Origin: Mya arenaria | Lineage: Eukaryota; Mollusca; Bivalvia; Myida; Myidae | Direction of reading: 5' to 3' | Length of the DNA stretch: 64,000 bases | Assembly: GCF_026914265.1 (NCBI RefSeq) | Contig: NC_069128.1 | Span: forward strand, 28,711,960 to 28,775,959 | Shown: positions 45,170 to 57,100 of the stretch, in pieces | How positions within the stretch are numbered: the first letter of the stretch is position 1 | Layout: each line of letters starts with the position of its first letter | Program-made: the position numbers and the translations under genes | Notes under the pieces: model-generated | What the model was told of the DNA's origin: nothing | Databases searched by the model: none | Seen by the model: only the letters and a program-made list of their open reading frames with translations

Positions 45170-45701
45170 AGAGCTGCTTTACATGCTGCATGTGAAAATT
45201 AGTCCTGTGGAGGAAGTGACATTTTTTATATTTGCCAGATAACAGGCCACATAATCAGGCAAGCATAACTACATATTTCCAAAAAGGTTATTAAATTTAA
45301 TTGTACATATTGTAAGAAATTTGTTTTGTAATGCTATCTCTTGGTTAGAATGTGTTTTGGTTGTAAATGCTTATGCCTAAACAGGACACATTTTCGCAGA
45401 TAAGGTCACATATATGGCTGTAGGCTTGTGGTTATTACAAGGTTTAAATGTTTTGATGTTTCATTGTCACCAGATACAACGACAAAATACATGCTAAAGA
45501 TGTTTGCTTACATATATATATACCCATTTACTGCATGGAGGTAAAAAAATAAAAATCCTAGTAGCCCATGAATTCAAAATATTCCAGATCTCTGTTAATG
45601 AATTTGATATTGTAACAATGGGCTGATTGGTCAAAACTTTGAGTTTAGCAGACATCGTTGTTAAATTTTAAAGGTGAACTATTCTATTATGTGCTCATTT
45701 A

Positions 45702-45938
45702 TTTAAAGCTGCACTCTCACAGATTTACCGTTTTTAATTTTTTGCGTAAATATCTGCAAATCGGTGATTAAATCTGCTGACAAAAGATCAGATCACAGAT
45801 TTTCATATTTCCGTTTGAAAATTATTGTTTTAAGTGTTACTAACGGTTTAAAAAAATGCATAAAACATCAATTTTTAAACTCCAAGACAAAAAAAAAGAG
45901 TTATATAAATGTTCAATCTGTGAGAGTGCAGCTTTAAA
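45702..45938. mobile_element. TTAA-flanked MITE, best-preserved copy
   Basis: AGCTGCACTCTCACAGATT and its exact inverse AATCTGTGAGAGTGCAGCT, each bounded by TTAA, enclosing about 230 bp. TTAA duplication is characteristic of piggyBac-like elements. The frame starting at 45856 overlaps it and is not a gene. Confidence 0.85.
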
Positions 45939-48319
45939 GAAAACAAGAACAGTTAAAAAAGTTTTCTCAAACATAGGAAGAAAATCTGCTGTGCCTAAGT
46001 GTATTCGTGAAACTTCTAAATTAGTAACAGTTTCAAAGTTAACGACGATTTTGTTAACAAAGTTGTTAACTTAAACAAAGTTCTGAACAATCGATTAAAT
46101 GGTAGATGTTAGGTATGTTGAAGGATATCTAGGCTGATTAAATGATAAGTATTCTCAATTTGTATCATTTAAGGATTTTTTCATAGAATTCCATTTTCCC
46201 ACCACATCGTAATAAAATACATTTATATTACTTATCAATCTGTTTGAGTGTAACATTGTAATTTGAAAATGTATGCTAGAACAAAGTGTAAATGGTACCT
46301 GATGATTGTGTAACATTTTCTAAAGCATTAATCAAATGTGGTATTACATTACTGTTAAAATTTCATTAAATTTGTATTGAAATCCACAAATTAAAATATT
46401 AAGTATTTTTAAGTACAAGTACATTTTTACAGTTGCACCTGAGCCTATTTCAATAGAGAAGATTAGTTGATTTAAATCTCAAATTTCAAGAAACGTCACA
46501 GGTGGCCATGCATATTTTTTTCCTTTATTAACTGTGTTTCAACTTAAATACTGGTTTTATTTCAGTTTTTCAAATAAAAAGCAAAATGAAAAATATATAA
46601 GAGTACAAAGAAAAATATCCACCAGCATGGAAACACTATAATTATTTGTTTACTATTTAACCTGTTATATTAAAGCTATTGTTACAAAGATGCGTAAATG
46701 AGTCATACTTTCATATATTTTGATACATTATTTTAATGAAGCATCGCCATCGGCCTTTGTACATGTTCGGAACATTTCAATATTTTAGGGGAAGATTTCA
46801 TGGTTTTCTTAAAGTAACTTAAGTGAGATTTTATATGAAAGTACGAATGAGATTTCACAGCCTGCATAATAAGATTTATTTTATACCTGTTTTTTTTCTG
46901 TCTTGCAAGATTTTAACAATATTGTAACTTGTAAGATAGATGTGGAAACTTGGGAAAAATATGTATTACACACTGTGTTTCCTGATTCTGTATCATACAG
47001 TATCATAGTATGCAAATCTACATCTGCAATATTACATGAATGAAATAGCATGCTTCTCTTAAAGCTTAAATGTTTTTGTAAAGAAAACTATTACTATATT
47101 AATTAAAAAATAAATAAAAAATCACTTTAAAGGTATGAAATAAAAGAAATATTATATTAGTGGGTTGATTTGTGGGACTTAAACACTTCTTGATGCTTGC
47201 GAAAAGATACATGTTCGACCTTCAGTCTTGTGCAATATGGACTTGATGCAAGCAACTCCAAGTGATACGAACACAAACATCAACCCCCTCATATGATATT
47301 CCCTATAATATTGATTTTACTAAGTGAAATGAGGCCTTGGCACAAAACAGATGTGACTCCATATTAAAACATAATAACTTAGGTGACTATAAAATTAATT
47401 GCTTGATTTTCATCCCCACCCGCCCCCTCTTTTTTTCCCCTGACCCTTAAATTTTATTGACTCAAATGAAAATGTTGAACTAGGTCGTGCATTTGCATGA
47501 CAGTCCAGTACCGTCTTGGAATGGCATTTATTCGTATACCTGCGGTGTTGTTGTTTTTACATTCACATGTAAAAAAGGATAATTGCTCCGATCATGTTTG
47601 TGGTTCGTCTAGAAACTCATGTATAGGGTCTCTTATGCAATAAGAACATACACATTTATTCAATGGTAAATCAGTCATCTAAGAAGAATGAAAAATGAAA
47701 TGTCAACATGACCCTCTTTTTTAGAAAAAATGGATGAAAATCTTGCAATTTATTTATATTGGCCTTACCTCGGTCTTTCACTGAGCCCTCAAAATGAGTT
47801 TCTTCTGTCGTGAGCAAAGTGTGAAAGTTAGAGAGATTACTTGGAAAAAGGTCCATCTATTTCTCTTTAATGACTGTATAACCATTTTCATACATATTGT
47901 CTTACGAAGTTTGTTTAACAAGTTTTATTGAGTAAAATGTTGTAATTTAACTCTTTTTGTTTAGTAGTTGTTATTTCAACCTACAAATATTCTAAGATTT
48001 AAATTACACCACAGCCTGGTGCGCATTGCATGAACAAGTCAGTGTTTTTTATGGCACTTTTTGGGGCTGAAATACGGCCCAATTCCCCTCCTTTATTTTT
48101 CGCCTACCCTGGAAAAAAAATCTTTAATTTTTTTATTTTTTTTGAGGAGCATTGACCTGTAAACATTTAGCAATAATAGTAACATAATGCCATTCATGTC
48201 GACAGGTTTGTTAAATAAAAGGTTTGAAAACAAACCATGACCATTGATGATAGAACTACAGATAACAGCTCTTACAGTGCCAAATTATTACAAAATTTTA
48301 CGCATGACAATTCACAGCC
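45939..48319. other. Intergenic sequence, no gene recognised
   Basis: AT-rich. The short motif AAGTTAACGACG...GTTGTTAACTT at 46036-46073 recurs at 50.3, 50.5 and 52.6 kb. Confidence 0.5.
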
Positions 48320-48820
48320 AATACAAGCCATATTATGAGAATTTTTGACAAATGACCCTTGAGTCCATCCTTGACCTTTGACCTACAAACATGGTAGACA
48401 TTGTGAAATGTGAATATTTGTGCCAAGTTCTGTTCTTAAAAATCCCTAAATACATGACAAAAGTACAGCCTTGACCAGTCAGAAAACGACACACTATTTT
48501 GTCATGAAGAACTTTTTTAATTAGTCGAAAATTAAAATTGGACAATGAAGTTATATTCCTCTATGTGTGGCAAAGTCAGAACAGAATTTGTTGACATGCC
48601 TCAAACTAATAACATAGGTTAATTAAAGCGCCAACTATTACAAAATATGCTGCCTTCTTTTAAGGACACCAAGTTTGGTGATAAGTGGTTGTATGTTAAG
48701 CCAAAATTAGATTGCAGACACTAAATACAGTTTTTGCCAATTCAAGGGTCATAACCTTGGAGTGATGGAGGGGCCATGGCTAGTAATGGAATCTAACTGA
48801 GGTATTCTGCCCAAACACAT
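48320..48820. repeat. Dispersed repeat with DR1 motif
   Basis: Same family as 53200-53840. Contains TGACCTTTGACCT at 48372-48384. Confidence 0.6.
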
Positions 48821-49008
48821 TCTAAAGTTATTCAGTTAGACAACATACTGGACATCATCAGCCTACCCGTTCGCTGCAGGTGAAACTATAATAAGTCGAA
48901 ATTCCACATGGACTTGGAAATGTCGATTAAAACTGTTCTTGCTCTTTTTTTACTGGTTACCTTGTTATATCTTATATCTATACCCAAAGTGCTTTTTAAA
49001 ATCTTTTT

Positions 49009-49511
49009 AATCCCCCGCCACAGAGTGGGGAGGGGCTTAAAGGAATGCACTTCGTATTGTCATGTCCTCATTGAGACGATGTGCAGTGACCTAGTCCTGA
49101 GTCCATACCTCAAAGGTCAAGGTCACATGAGACATTTAAAGGTCAGAGAACACATGCTCGTGTCCGCGCTATAACCAACAGATGCATTGATGGATTACCA
49201 TGTTACTTTATCGAAAATACTTAAGGCTTGCTATTTCATCGATGTTATAAATCAAGGACTCATTGTCATTCTTTATTTTTAGCCAAAATAACCTTGACAT
49301 TGATCTTACCTACACTACACACAATATAAATAACTTAAACAAATATCTTTTTATAATATGTTCATATATCCAAGAATATTTAGGTTACCGATCAAATAAC
49401 TTGAATTTTCTATATTCCCACTCTTGACCAGTGGTTGTGTACAATTTTGGTCATATCAGGTTGCGAAAAAAATAAAATATACCGGTACTAAAAAACAATG
49501 GCGGGGGATAA
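49009..49511. mobile_element. Element with TCCCCCGCCA inverted ends
   Basis: TCCCCCGCCA at 49011-49020 and TGGCGGGGGA at 49499-49508. Contains AGGTCAAGGTCACATGAGAC. No coding capacity seen. Confidence 0.6.
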
Positions 49512-50310
49512 AGCCGTTCTTTGGACTGCCTTGTTAATCTTTGCTTAGTTATGGAGAGCTATTTATGTGGTACTCTCAATTAGCATATCATTGACAATGT
49601 ATGTATTTCCACTGTATGATCTGGTGAAAGAAGAAGTTACAACTTGAAACAATAGGACTTAAAAGTATGGTGAAGTGTCCAAAGACTCCCTTAGTGACTT
49701 CTTATACATACTTCAGTAATTTATCAATTTTTTGCTAGTAATATAATTTTATTAAATGGCATTCGTTTAAAAGCCAAAAACTGCAAGATCAGTCATTCAA
49801 ATTAGACTGAATGAACTAGCCTAAATCCATACAGTTCTGCTTGGAATGAATTATTTCTCAGGCCCTGCTTTTTTTTTTACAATCAAGAATTATAGAAATT
49901 TGGGAAAGCATTTAACCTGTTCATGCTTAAGCTTATTTAGACCACTTAGTTTCGGATCTAATAATGTTTCAATGCAGCATGGTATAATGGTTCAGGAAAT
50001 TGTTTCATGATCATTCATCAAGACATTCTTGGGTAAGGTTTTATAATAGTTTTATAAATTAGTCACAAGATATAGATAATAGTGCACACAAGCCCACCTA
50101 CTTCTAAATCTGTCTCACGAACATGTGCAAAACATATACGCCACTTCTTTTCAAAAGCAGGCATAATAAACAAAAATACCTTTATTTAAAATTTGTATTC
50201 ATAAAAATAAAAGAATACAGGGAAAAACCTATGGAATCAAAGCATTATTGTTAAAATGGGTATCCTTTTTCTTGTACATAACAGTGGCACATAATAGGAA
50301 TGATGTAGAT

Positions 50311-50588
50311 ATTGGGTTGATTGTTCAGAACATCGTTAAAGTTAACAATGTAATTAATGACATCGTTGTTAACTTAATAACATAATTATTTGATATGCTC
50401 ATATAATTTAATCCAATTGGTGAAGCTGAAATCTTTGTCTCATATCCTATTAGAAATACAGCAGATCACAAATTTATTGATAAATTTTCCAGAGCAGCAA
50501 AGATTTAAAAAGTTAAAATGACATTGTACATTGTAAATGACATTAACAATGTTGTTAACTTTATAAATTTTTGAACATTCAGCCCAAT
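50311..50588. mobile_element. Inverted-repeat element (MITE-like)
   Basis: The left arm ATTGGGTTGATTGTTCAGAA, then AAAGTTAACAATG, mirrors the right arm CAATGTTGTTAACTTT ... TTGAACATTCAGCCCAAT. Related half-elements lie near 46.04 and 52.6 kb. Confidence 0.65.
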
Positions 50589-51388
50589 GTAATTGATTAT
50601 TAATTTGCAACTGATAACTAATGAACTTCAAATACATAAAGTCTTCCAGGTATACTTATAATAATGTAGGTAATAAGCTGTTATCTAAGTTTGTTGTCTG
50701 CATGCTGACTCTTGTCGTTGGAGCTTACCGTAGATATTCCGAATACTCTACAACAGGGGTTCTAAAAAACAACAATTTGCCGGTCTGGCTCAATTTTGAC
50801 TTTGCCAGACCTTATGCACTTACAGAAAATGGCTAATATGGTTGATGTCTCCCAGTCCAGACCAATTAAGGGTTCCAAACTTTTAGAAGCCCTGCTCTAC
50901 AAAATATTTTCAATGGTGATTTTTTTTAGATGAATAGCTGCCTGGGTACAAATAATGGATAACCATAACCGTACATCACTGTGTATAGAACACTATCATA
51001 TCCAGGATGCAGACAAAAAAATTGAGATAAATGCAATTTAAAAAAAAACCCCACTCTTATACCATAGATGGAGTTTTTTGGGTATGAAAAATATGGGTAC
51101 TGATAATGGATAAGAATTTACACTAGTTTCACTGTTTTCTAGAAATCACTCCGAATCACTCTGAAATGGTATGTTGCCTCTTTATCAACCTATTTCAAAG
51201 TGACACTCGTATTTAAAATCAATACATACACATGTCTTACAAACATAAATTTTGAGTGATAAAAGATAAGTCCCAAATCTGGAAACTTAAAATAATAATA
51301 ATAAATGAAAACATGCCATTTACACACTATAAACTTTGAGAAAATGAACAACAACAAACTTTAAACAACTTTCTCTTAATAAATACAG

Positions 51389-51443
51389 CTTATATATATA
51401 TATATATATATAATAAAACAAGATTTTAATATATATATATATA
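51389..51443. repeat. TA microsatellite tracts
   Basis: Two (TA)n runs separated by ATAAAACAAGATTTTAA. Confidence 0.85.
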
Positions 51444-51562
51444 TCTGAAGACATACACTTTATAATCCTGCCAATGTTTCGGCCATGCTGACCTTCATAA
51501 GGGCATACTTACATTAAAAACAAAGCTACCTTTCGAAAAAATAAAATAAATAACAGGTAATA

Positions 51563-51894
51563 ATGCACCAGTCAATTGTAACCACGGCCCCCCCAGGTCC
51601 GGGGAATAGCGGGGACTTTGACTTTCGGTACAGCCAACCTCAGTTACAATCTCCACCCTGCGGGGACGAACTGATGGTTAAATCCCCGCCAAATGCCACC
51701 GCACCCCAGGGGGCCTAGGTAAGGCAAATTCCTCACTATATTTTGCGCAAAGACAAAACCACCGCATTCACATGGCACTGCGGGGCCACCTGAAAGGTAA
51801 AAAATGGCCCATTTCCCCAGCTATCCCCGGTATACCCTCAGACCTGGGGGGGGGGGGGGGGGGGGGGGGGCGTGGTTACAATTGACTGGTGCAT
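51563..51894. mobile_element. MITE, ATGCACCAGTCAATTG family, copy 3, with 25-G run
   Basis: ATGCACCAGTCAATTGTAAC at the left and its exact inverse at the right. An unbroken run of 25 G lies at 51846-51870, next to the right end. Confidence 0.85.
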
Positions 51895-53199
51895 AATTAA
51901 CAAGAAATTACTAGAAAAAGAAAGGAAATAAATAAATACCTTTTAAGCACTTGCACCAGTAGTAGACCATGTATAAACATTGATTAATATTTCAAAGAAG
52001 GAATTCTGCTTACTATTCTAAGGAGCCATTTTGCTAAGGAGTGAACAACGCAATATCATAAGGTTAAGAAACTATGTTTACTAAAAAGGTTAACTGTTGA
52101 AGATATGTTAAGGTGACCAGTAACACATTTACAGCCAATTGTTCTTGGGCCATGATTACAAACAGTCTCAAGTCTGAGTTTAGATTTAGACAAGCACTTT
52201 TATTAAGTTACAAAGAACCGTCTTCTAACCATGTGTTTTACAAAAATACATGTCAATAATTGTACAATTTCAAACAATTTTACAACTCAGCAAATTTCAT
52301 CACTTGAGGGAAAATAACAATGAAATGAAAATTTGCATTTTTGCAATTTCAATCTGAACTTTAATTTAAGACCGTTCATAATCACGGCCACAGGACTTTG
52401 TTCAAGTACGACAAACAACGTGATAAACGAAATTTGTTGTTAACTTTTAGACATGAAATACTTGATAAAGTGCTCATATATTTCAATAACAAATAAACAG
52501 TTGAAAAAGTTGTCTCGGAATACTGCAGATCACAAGTATATTCATTAAACTTACAAAGTAGTAACAATTTGAAAGTTAACAATGATGACGTTTACAATGT
52601 TGTTAACTTTACCAAAGTTATTGACAATGGGCCCTTGTTTGGAAATGAATATTGTTACTTCTGTAAACTATCAGCACAAAAAGAGATCGTATGATATGAT
52701 CATAAATTAAAGTGTCCCAGAGTGTATGAGTCGTGATAAAGGAACAATTGATACATAAAAAGACAATGATTTGATTTAAAGTTGTTTTGATTAAAATACT
52801 AATGCAAGTACAACTACTTTTAAAGAATTAAGATAATTTGATGGTACATCATGGACTATTTTGCCTTAATGTTGTCAAAACCACTACATAAAACCCTAAT
52901 GGAAATATTTCATGTGGAAATAAAGAAAAGAAAAGGACAACATTGTCTGTTTGTCTTGGGCGCTTTGTAACTACAAACACATAGGAGAACATACAGTATG
53001 ATTAATTTAAAAAGCGGTAACAAAAAGCTTTGTTAGTACAAAATAGAATGCAATATGTGTAGTTAGAACATATTATACAAAATGTTTATTATTAAGGAAC
53101 ACAAAGCTCTTAGTCATTAAGCCACAGTTAGTCACTAGGATTTTACATAAAACATTCTAATTAATTATATTAAATTATAAAATGTATACAACGTACAAG
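51895..53199. other. Intergenic sequence, no gene recognised
   Basis: Contains one GTTAACAATG...GTTGTTAACTTT half-element at 52572-52612. Confidence 0.5.
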
Positions 53200-53840
53200 T
53201 TACTTTAACCGATGAATTTCAAGTATGATTTTGAACAACAAACATGAGTCTTGCATGCCACACGCCATCTTCCTAAGTGATAATTTGTTACTTTGTTTCA
53301 ACCCAATACATGGCCAAGTTGCAACCCGGACTAGCCACATTACAAGGGATTTTGACTAATGAACCTTTAGTGTGACGTTGAATTTTGAACTACAGACATA
53401 GGTCTTGCAAGTGACATGCTAGCCAAGGTATTTAGAAATCCCCGCAAGCATGGCCAAGTTATTGCCCAGACAACCCAAATTCAAAGGATTTCGACCAATG
53501 ATCCTTGATTGTGACCTTGACCTTAAGACATGGGTCTTGTCAGCTACACACAGTCTTTAATGTGAACATTTGTAATTTTAAAACCCCAAATGCCAAATGC
53601 ATGACTGACTTACAGCATTTTGACCAATGACCCTCATGTGTGAACTTGACCTTTGACCTGCCTACATGTACATAAGTCTTGTACACAACACTCCATCATC
53701 TCATGGTGAACACTTGTACCAAAATCCCCTTAATTGGCCAAGTTACATCCAAGACAAGCCAAAAGGAAATGTAGACACACACCAAGATGGACGGACGCAT
53801 GAACATTAAACTGCCATTGTGGTGAATATGTCAAAGTTAC
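53200..53840. repeat. Tandem dispersed repeat, about four units, DR1 motif
   Basis: Units of about 145 bp share TGGCCAAGTTA, TTTTGACCAATGA and CTTGACCTTTGACCT variants. A perfect TGACCTTTGACCT lies at 53647-53659. The right end reads GATGGACGGACGCATGAAC. Confidence 0.7.
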
Positions 53841-54095
53841 CGCAAGTGGGCTTGACAAAAGGCCATAGGACTATAAGCAAGTTGACCTACATGTACATCC
53901 CACTTCTTCATTTAAGTTGGTGGTGGGCCTTGATACTCTAATGTATCGTTATTGTAACCGTTTGTACTAAATTTTGTTAAATATCTTAGACTGTTTTTAG
54001 TTTTTGCTCAACTTGGCTTAGACTGACAATATCAAGCTTAGATGACACTACATACATGTTGTAGGATATTTTCTTTTGAAAACAGATGATCTACA

Positions 54096-54101
54096 TTTAT
54101 T
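54096..54101 (-). terminator. Candidate polyadenylation signal of the CNPase-like gene
   Basis: Minus-strand AATAAA about 73 bp past the stop codon at 54174. Confidence 0.45.
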
Positions 54102-54173
54102 TTAATGTGCAAAAAAAATAGTCCCACAAAATTGAATGCTTTAATAGGATCAACTTGGGCAACAATATACTTT

Positions 54174-57100
54174 TTATCTTCTCATACTATAGAAGCCCTG
54201 AAAAAGACTGTCTAATGTGACAGGTCGTTTCAAGGTCACCGCACACATCTCCCCTCCATACCCCACCACCTTCCCAATGCTTGTCTCAGCCGTTCCAATA
54301 TTCTGCCCATTAAAATCCATCTCAACGATTCTCAGCACATCGTCCCCGCTGTGCCTGGCCTGCCCTGTCTTTGCATAGGATATAGTCACATGAGCACTAC
54401 AACCATGTTTTAAAAGTCTCTGCCTATCATTGTAACCTACCCCTCTTTTCTGCCCCTCATATTTGCTTCTAAGATCCTCTTCTTCGGGTTTTACAAAAAG
54501 ATTCAACATATCATCAATATCTTTGTCATTTTGATTTACCTCCCCTGGCACCTCACTGTTGTTATGTTTAACCAAACCTCCAGTATTTTGTTTTTTGCTA
54601 GAGGAGGCAGTTTCAAAGTTGGCCTTGTTTCCACCATCCTGCCCTACGGCAGTAATTTCATCATTTTCCCAGTACAGGTCCACTCTTGCGCATATTGCTC
54701 TCCGGCTAAACACAAATCCTGAGATAGTAATGGCAAATGCCTTACCAAGGGAAGTAACGACATTGTTACATTTATGGTAAGGGTCTTGGGCATTGTTGCC
54801 CAAATAGTTGGCTGTACAATGAAGCATCTTCCTGGGTTCTGTGTAAGACTCATTGTATCTGTTGAGCATATCTGTAAAACAGCAAGATTGAAAATAAAAC
54901 ATTTGAATCAAGAAATGGAAATAGCATCTGTACCACACAGTAAGTCTTAATTTTCTCATTAATTAGTAATTATCATTTTACAGAAAATATGCTCCAGTTA
55001 AAGAGAAGACAAGATGAATAGCGTCAAATTTTTACACTTTAGGGCCTTTACTTCTAGATGTGATAAGGCCATCTGACTGTTAACCAAACTTGGTGAGGTT
55101 TTATGTAAATAAACATTGTAACCAAGTTTAGTAAAGATTGGAAAAGACAGACTTAATTAAGAGAGCAGACGTCATAAAAGTGCAACACTGCAGACAACCA
55201 CATTCAATGTTGCAATAGTATATGTATAACAAGAGCTGTCACAGAGACAGCGGGCTCGACTATTCCGCCACTTTCAATGTAAGGACTGAAAAGTTTTGGC
55301 AAACATGCATGGATCACTGTTAACGTGACCAAAATTTTTAAATCGCATAATAAAGGGGCAAAAATTATATAATATGCAAGATAGAGTTTTCTCCCACCTC
55401 AGATAAGTAGATCCATTAATTTAATCATGCTAGATATTATTATCTTGCCCACGGGCGAAGATAAAATGCCTGTATGGAACTCCTTTTTAACAGTTGTCAC
55501 ATTATAATTACCTCCCTTGTTGAAGACTGTCATTTGTAGCATCATGGAAACCTTGTCTTGTAGCAATATTTAGAACGCTAATTAATTATTTCTCGCTTCA
55601 AATGTCACTATAAAACAGTTTTCACGTGCATTTCAAGAAATAATGCGTCACTCTCCTCCGAACTATTTAAAGATCTAATTGACTGTTAACATAACCCGAA
55701 TCACTGTGCGCATATCCATGACAACCACGTGCTATCGCATATCCATACGCAATTATTTTCACTAAGCACAAAAGAGTTCCAGCAAAAAATACATTTTTAC
55801 TTAATTTTGTTTAACTGAGGTGGGAGAAAAAGCATCTACCATAGCCGCTCGTGTAAGATAGATTCATCCCGACCCTCGCGCAGGGTTAGAATGAACCTAT
55901 CTTACACTCTCGACCATGGAAGATACTTATAATCTTACTTGATTAATTAAGGAGATTGAATGGTTGGGAGCCTGTGTATAAAGTTTCAATGCAATAAATG
56001 ATTTATTCGCTGAGGTATTGACTTGAAAGTGGTTACATGCAAAACCTTAACCAGAATTTTTATGTCAAATGAAAAAGGGCCACTATTTGAATTTAATGCA
56101 AACAAGAGTTATCTTACATGGTTATTTAAGTAGATTGGATGGTTGAGTACCGTTGTATAAAGTCTCAATGCAATACATCAAGTAGTTGCTGACCTATGTG
56201 TGCTTACATGCAAAACCTTAACCAGAATTATAAGTCAAATTATAAATGCCCGTAATTGGTATTATATTGAAAAAAATGTTATCTTACTTCATTAACTTAG
56301 TAAGCTAGATAGTTGGGAATACATATATAAAGTTGTAATGCAAAAGATAATGTATTTGCTGAGATATGAACTTAAACGTGGTAACATGCTAACCCTTAAC
56401 CAGAATTTATAAGTCGAATAATTAAGGGCAATTGTTAAAGTTATCTAACTTGGTTAATTAAGTTGGTTGGATCAGGATGGATGAGTACCATTGTATAAAG
56501 TCTCAATGCAATACATCAAGTTGTTGCCGAGATATTAACCTATGTGTGCTTACATGCAAGGCCCATGATTTGCATTTTATTCAAATAAATGTTATCTCAC
56601 TTCATCAACCTAGTACGCAAATATAGTTGGGAATAAATATCAAAAGTTTTAATAAATAATGTATTTACTATGATAATGACTTGCTTACATGCAAAACCTT
56701 AACCAAGGTGTGACGCTGACGCGGACACTAGGGTAAGTAGTATAGCTCTCCTTATTCTTTGAATAGTTGAGCTAAAACAATTGCATCGCTAGCAAATGCC
56801 AACACATGCTTGTTGCTTTTTCTGTAAAATTACTTAATTTCTAGAGATATGGGTCATGTACTACATGTGTGTTTGGTAACTTTAGAGTTTCATGTAAATA
56901 TGTTGAACCGTTTTGAGTTTTATTATTGCCATGGTTAAAGTTCTTGCATCAAGAGGTTGACAATAATGGCCATCACAATAACTTTAAAACCCCCCAGATA
57001 AGTTAACAACACATATACTATTTTTCATATGATAAAAATCATGAATCAACCTAGAGAAGTCATTTTCTTAAAGACTTTCATTACCGAGCTTAACAAACTC

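Noticed and set aside
54872..54959. Upstream extension of the last CNPase exon to an ATG at 54959
   Set aside because: A good acceptor TTTTACAG at 54872 and phase agreement with the previous exon show that this part is intron.
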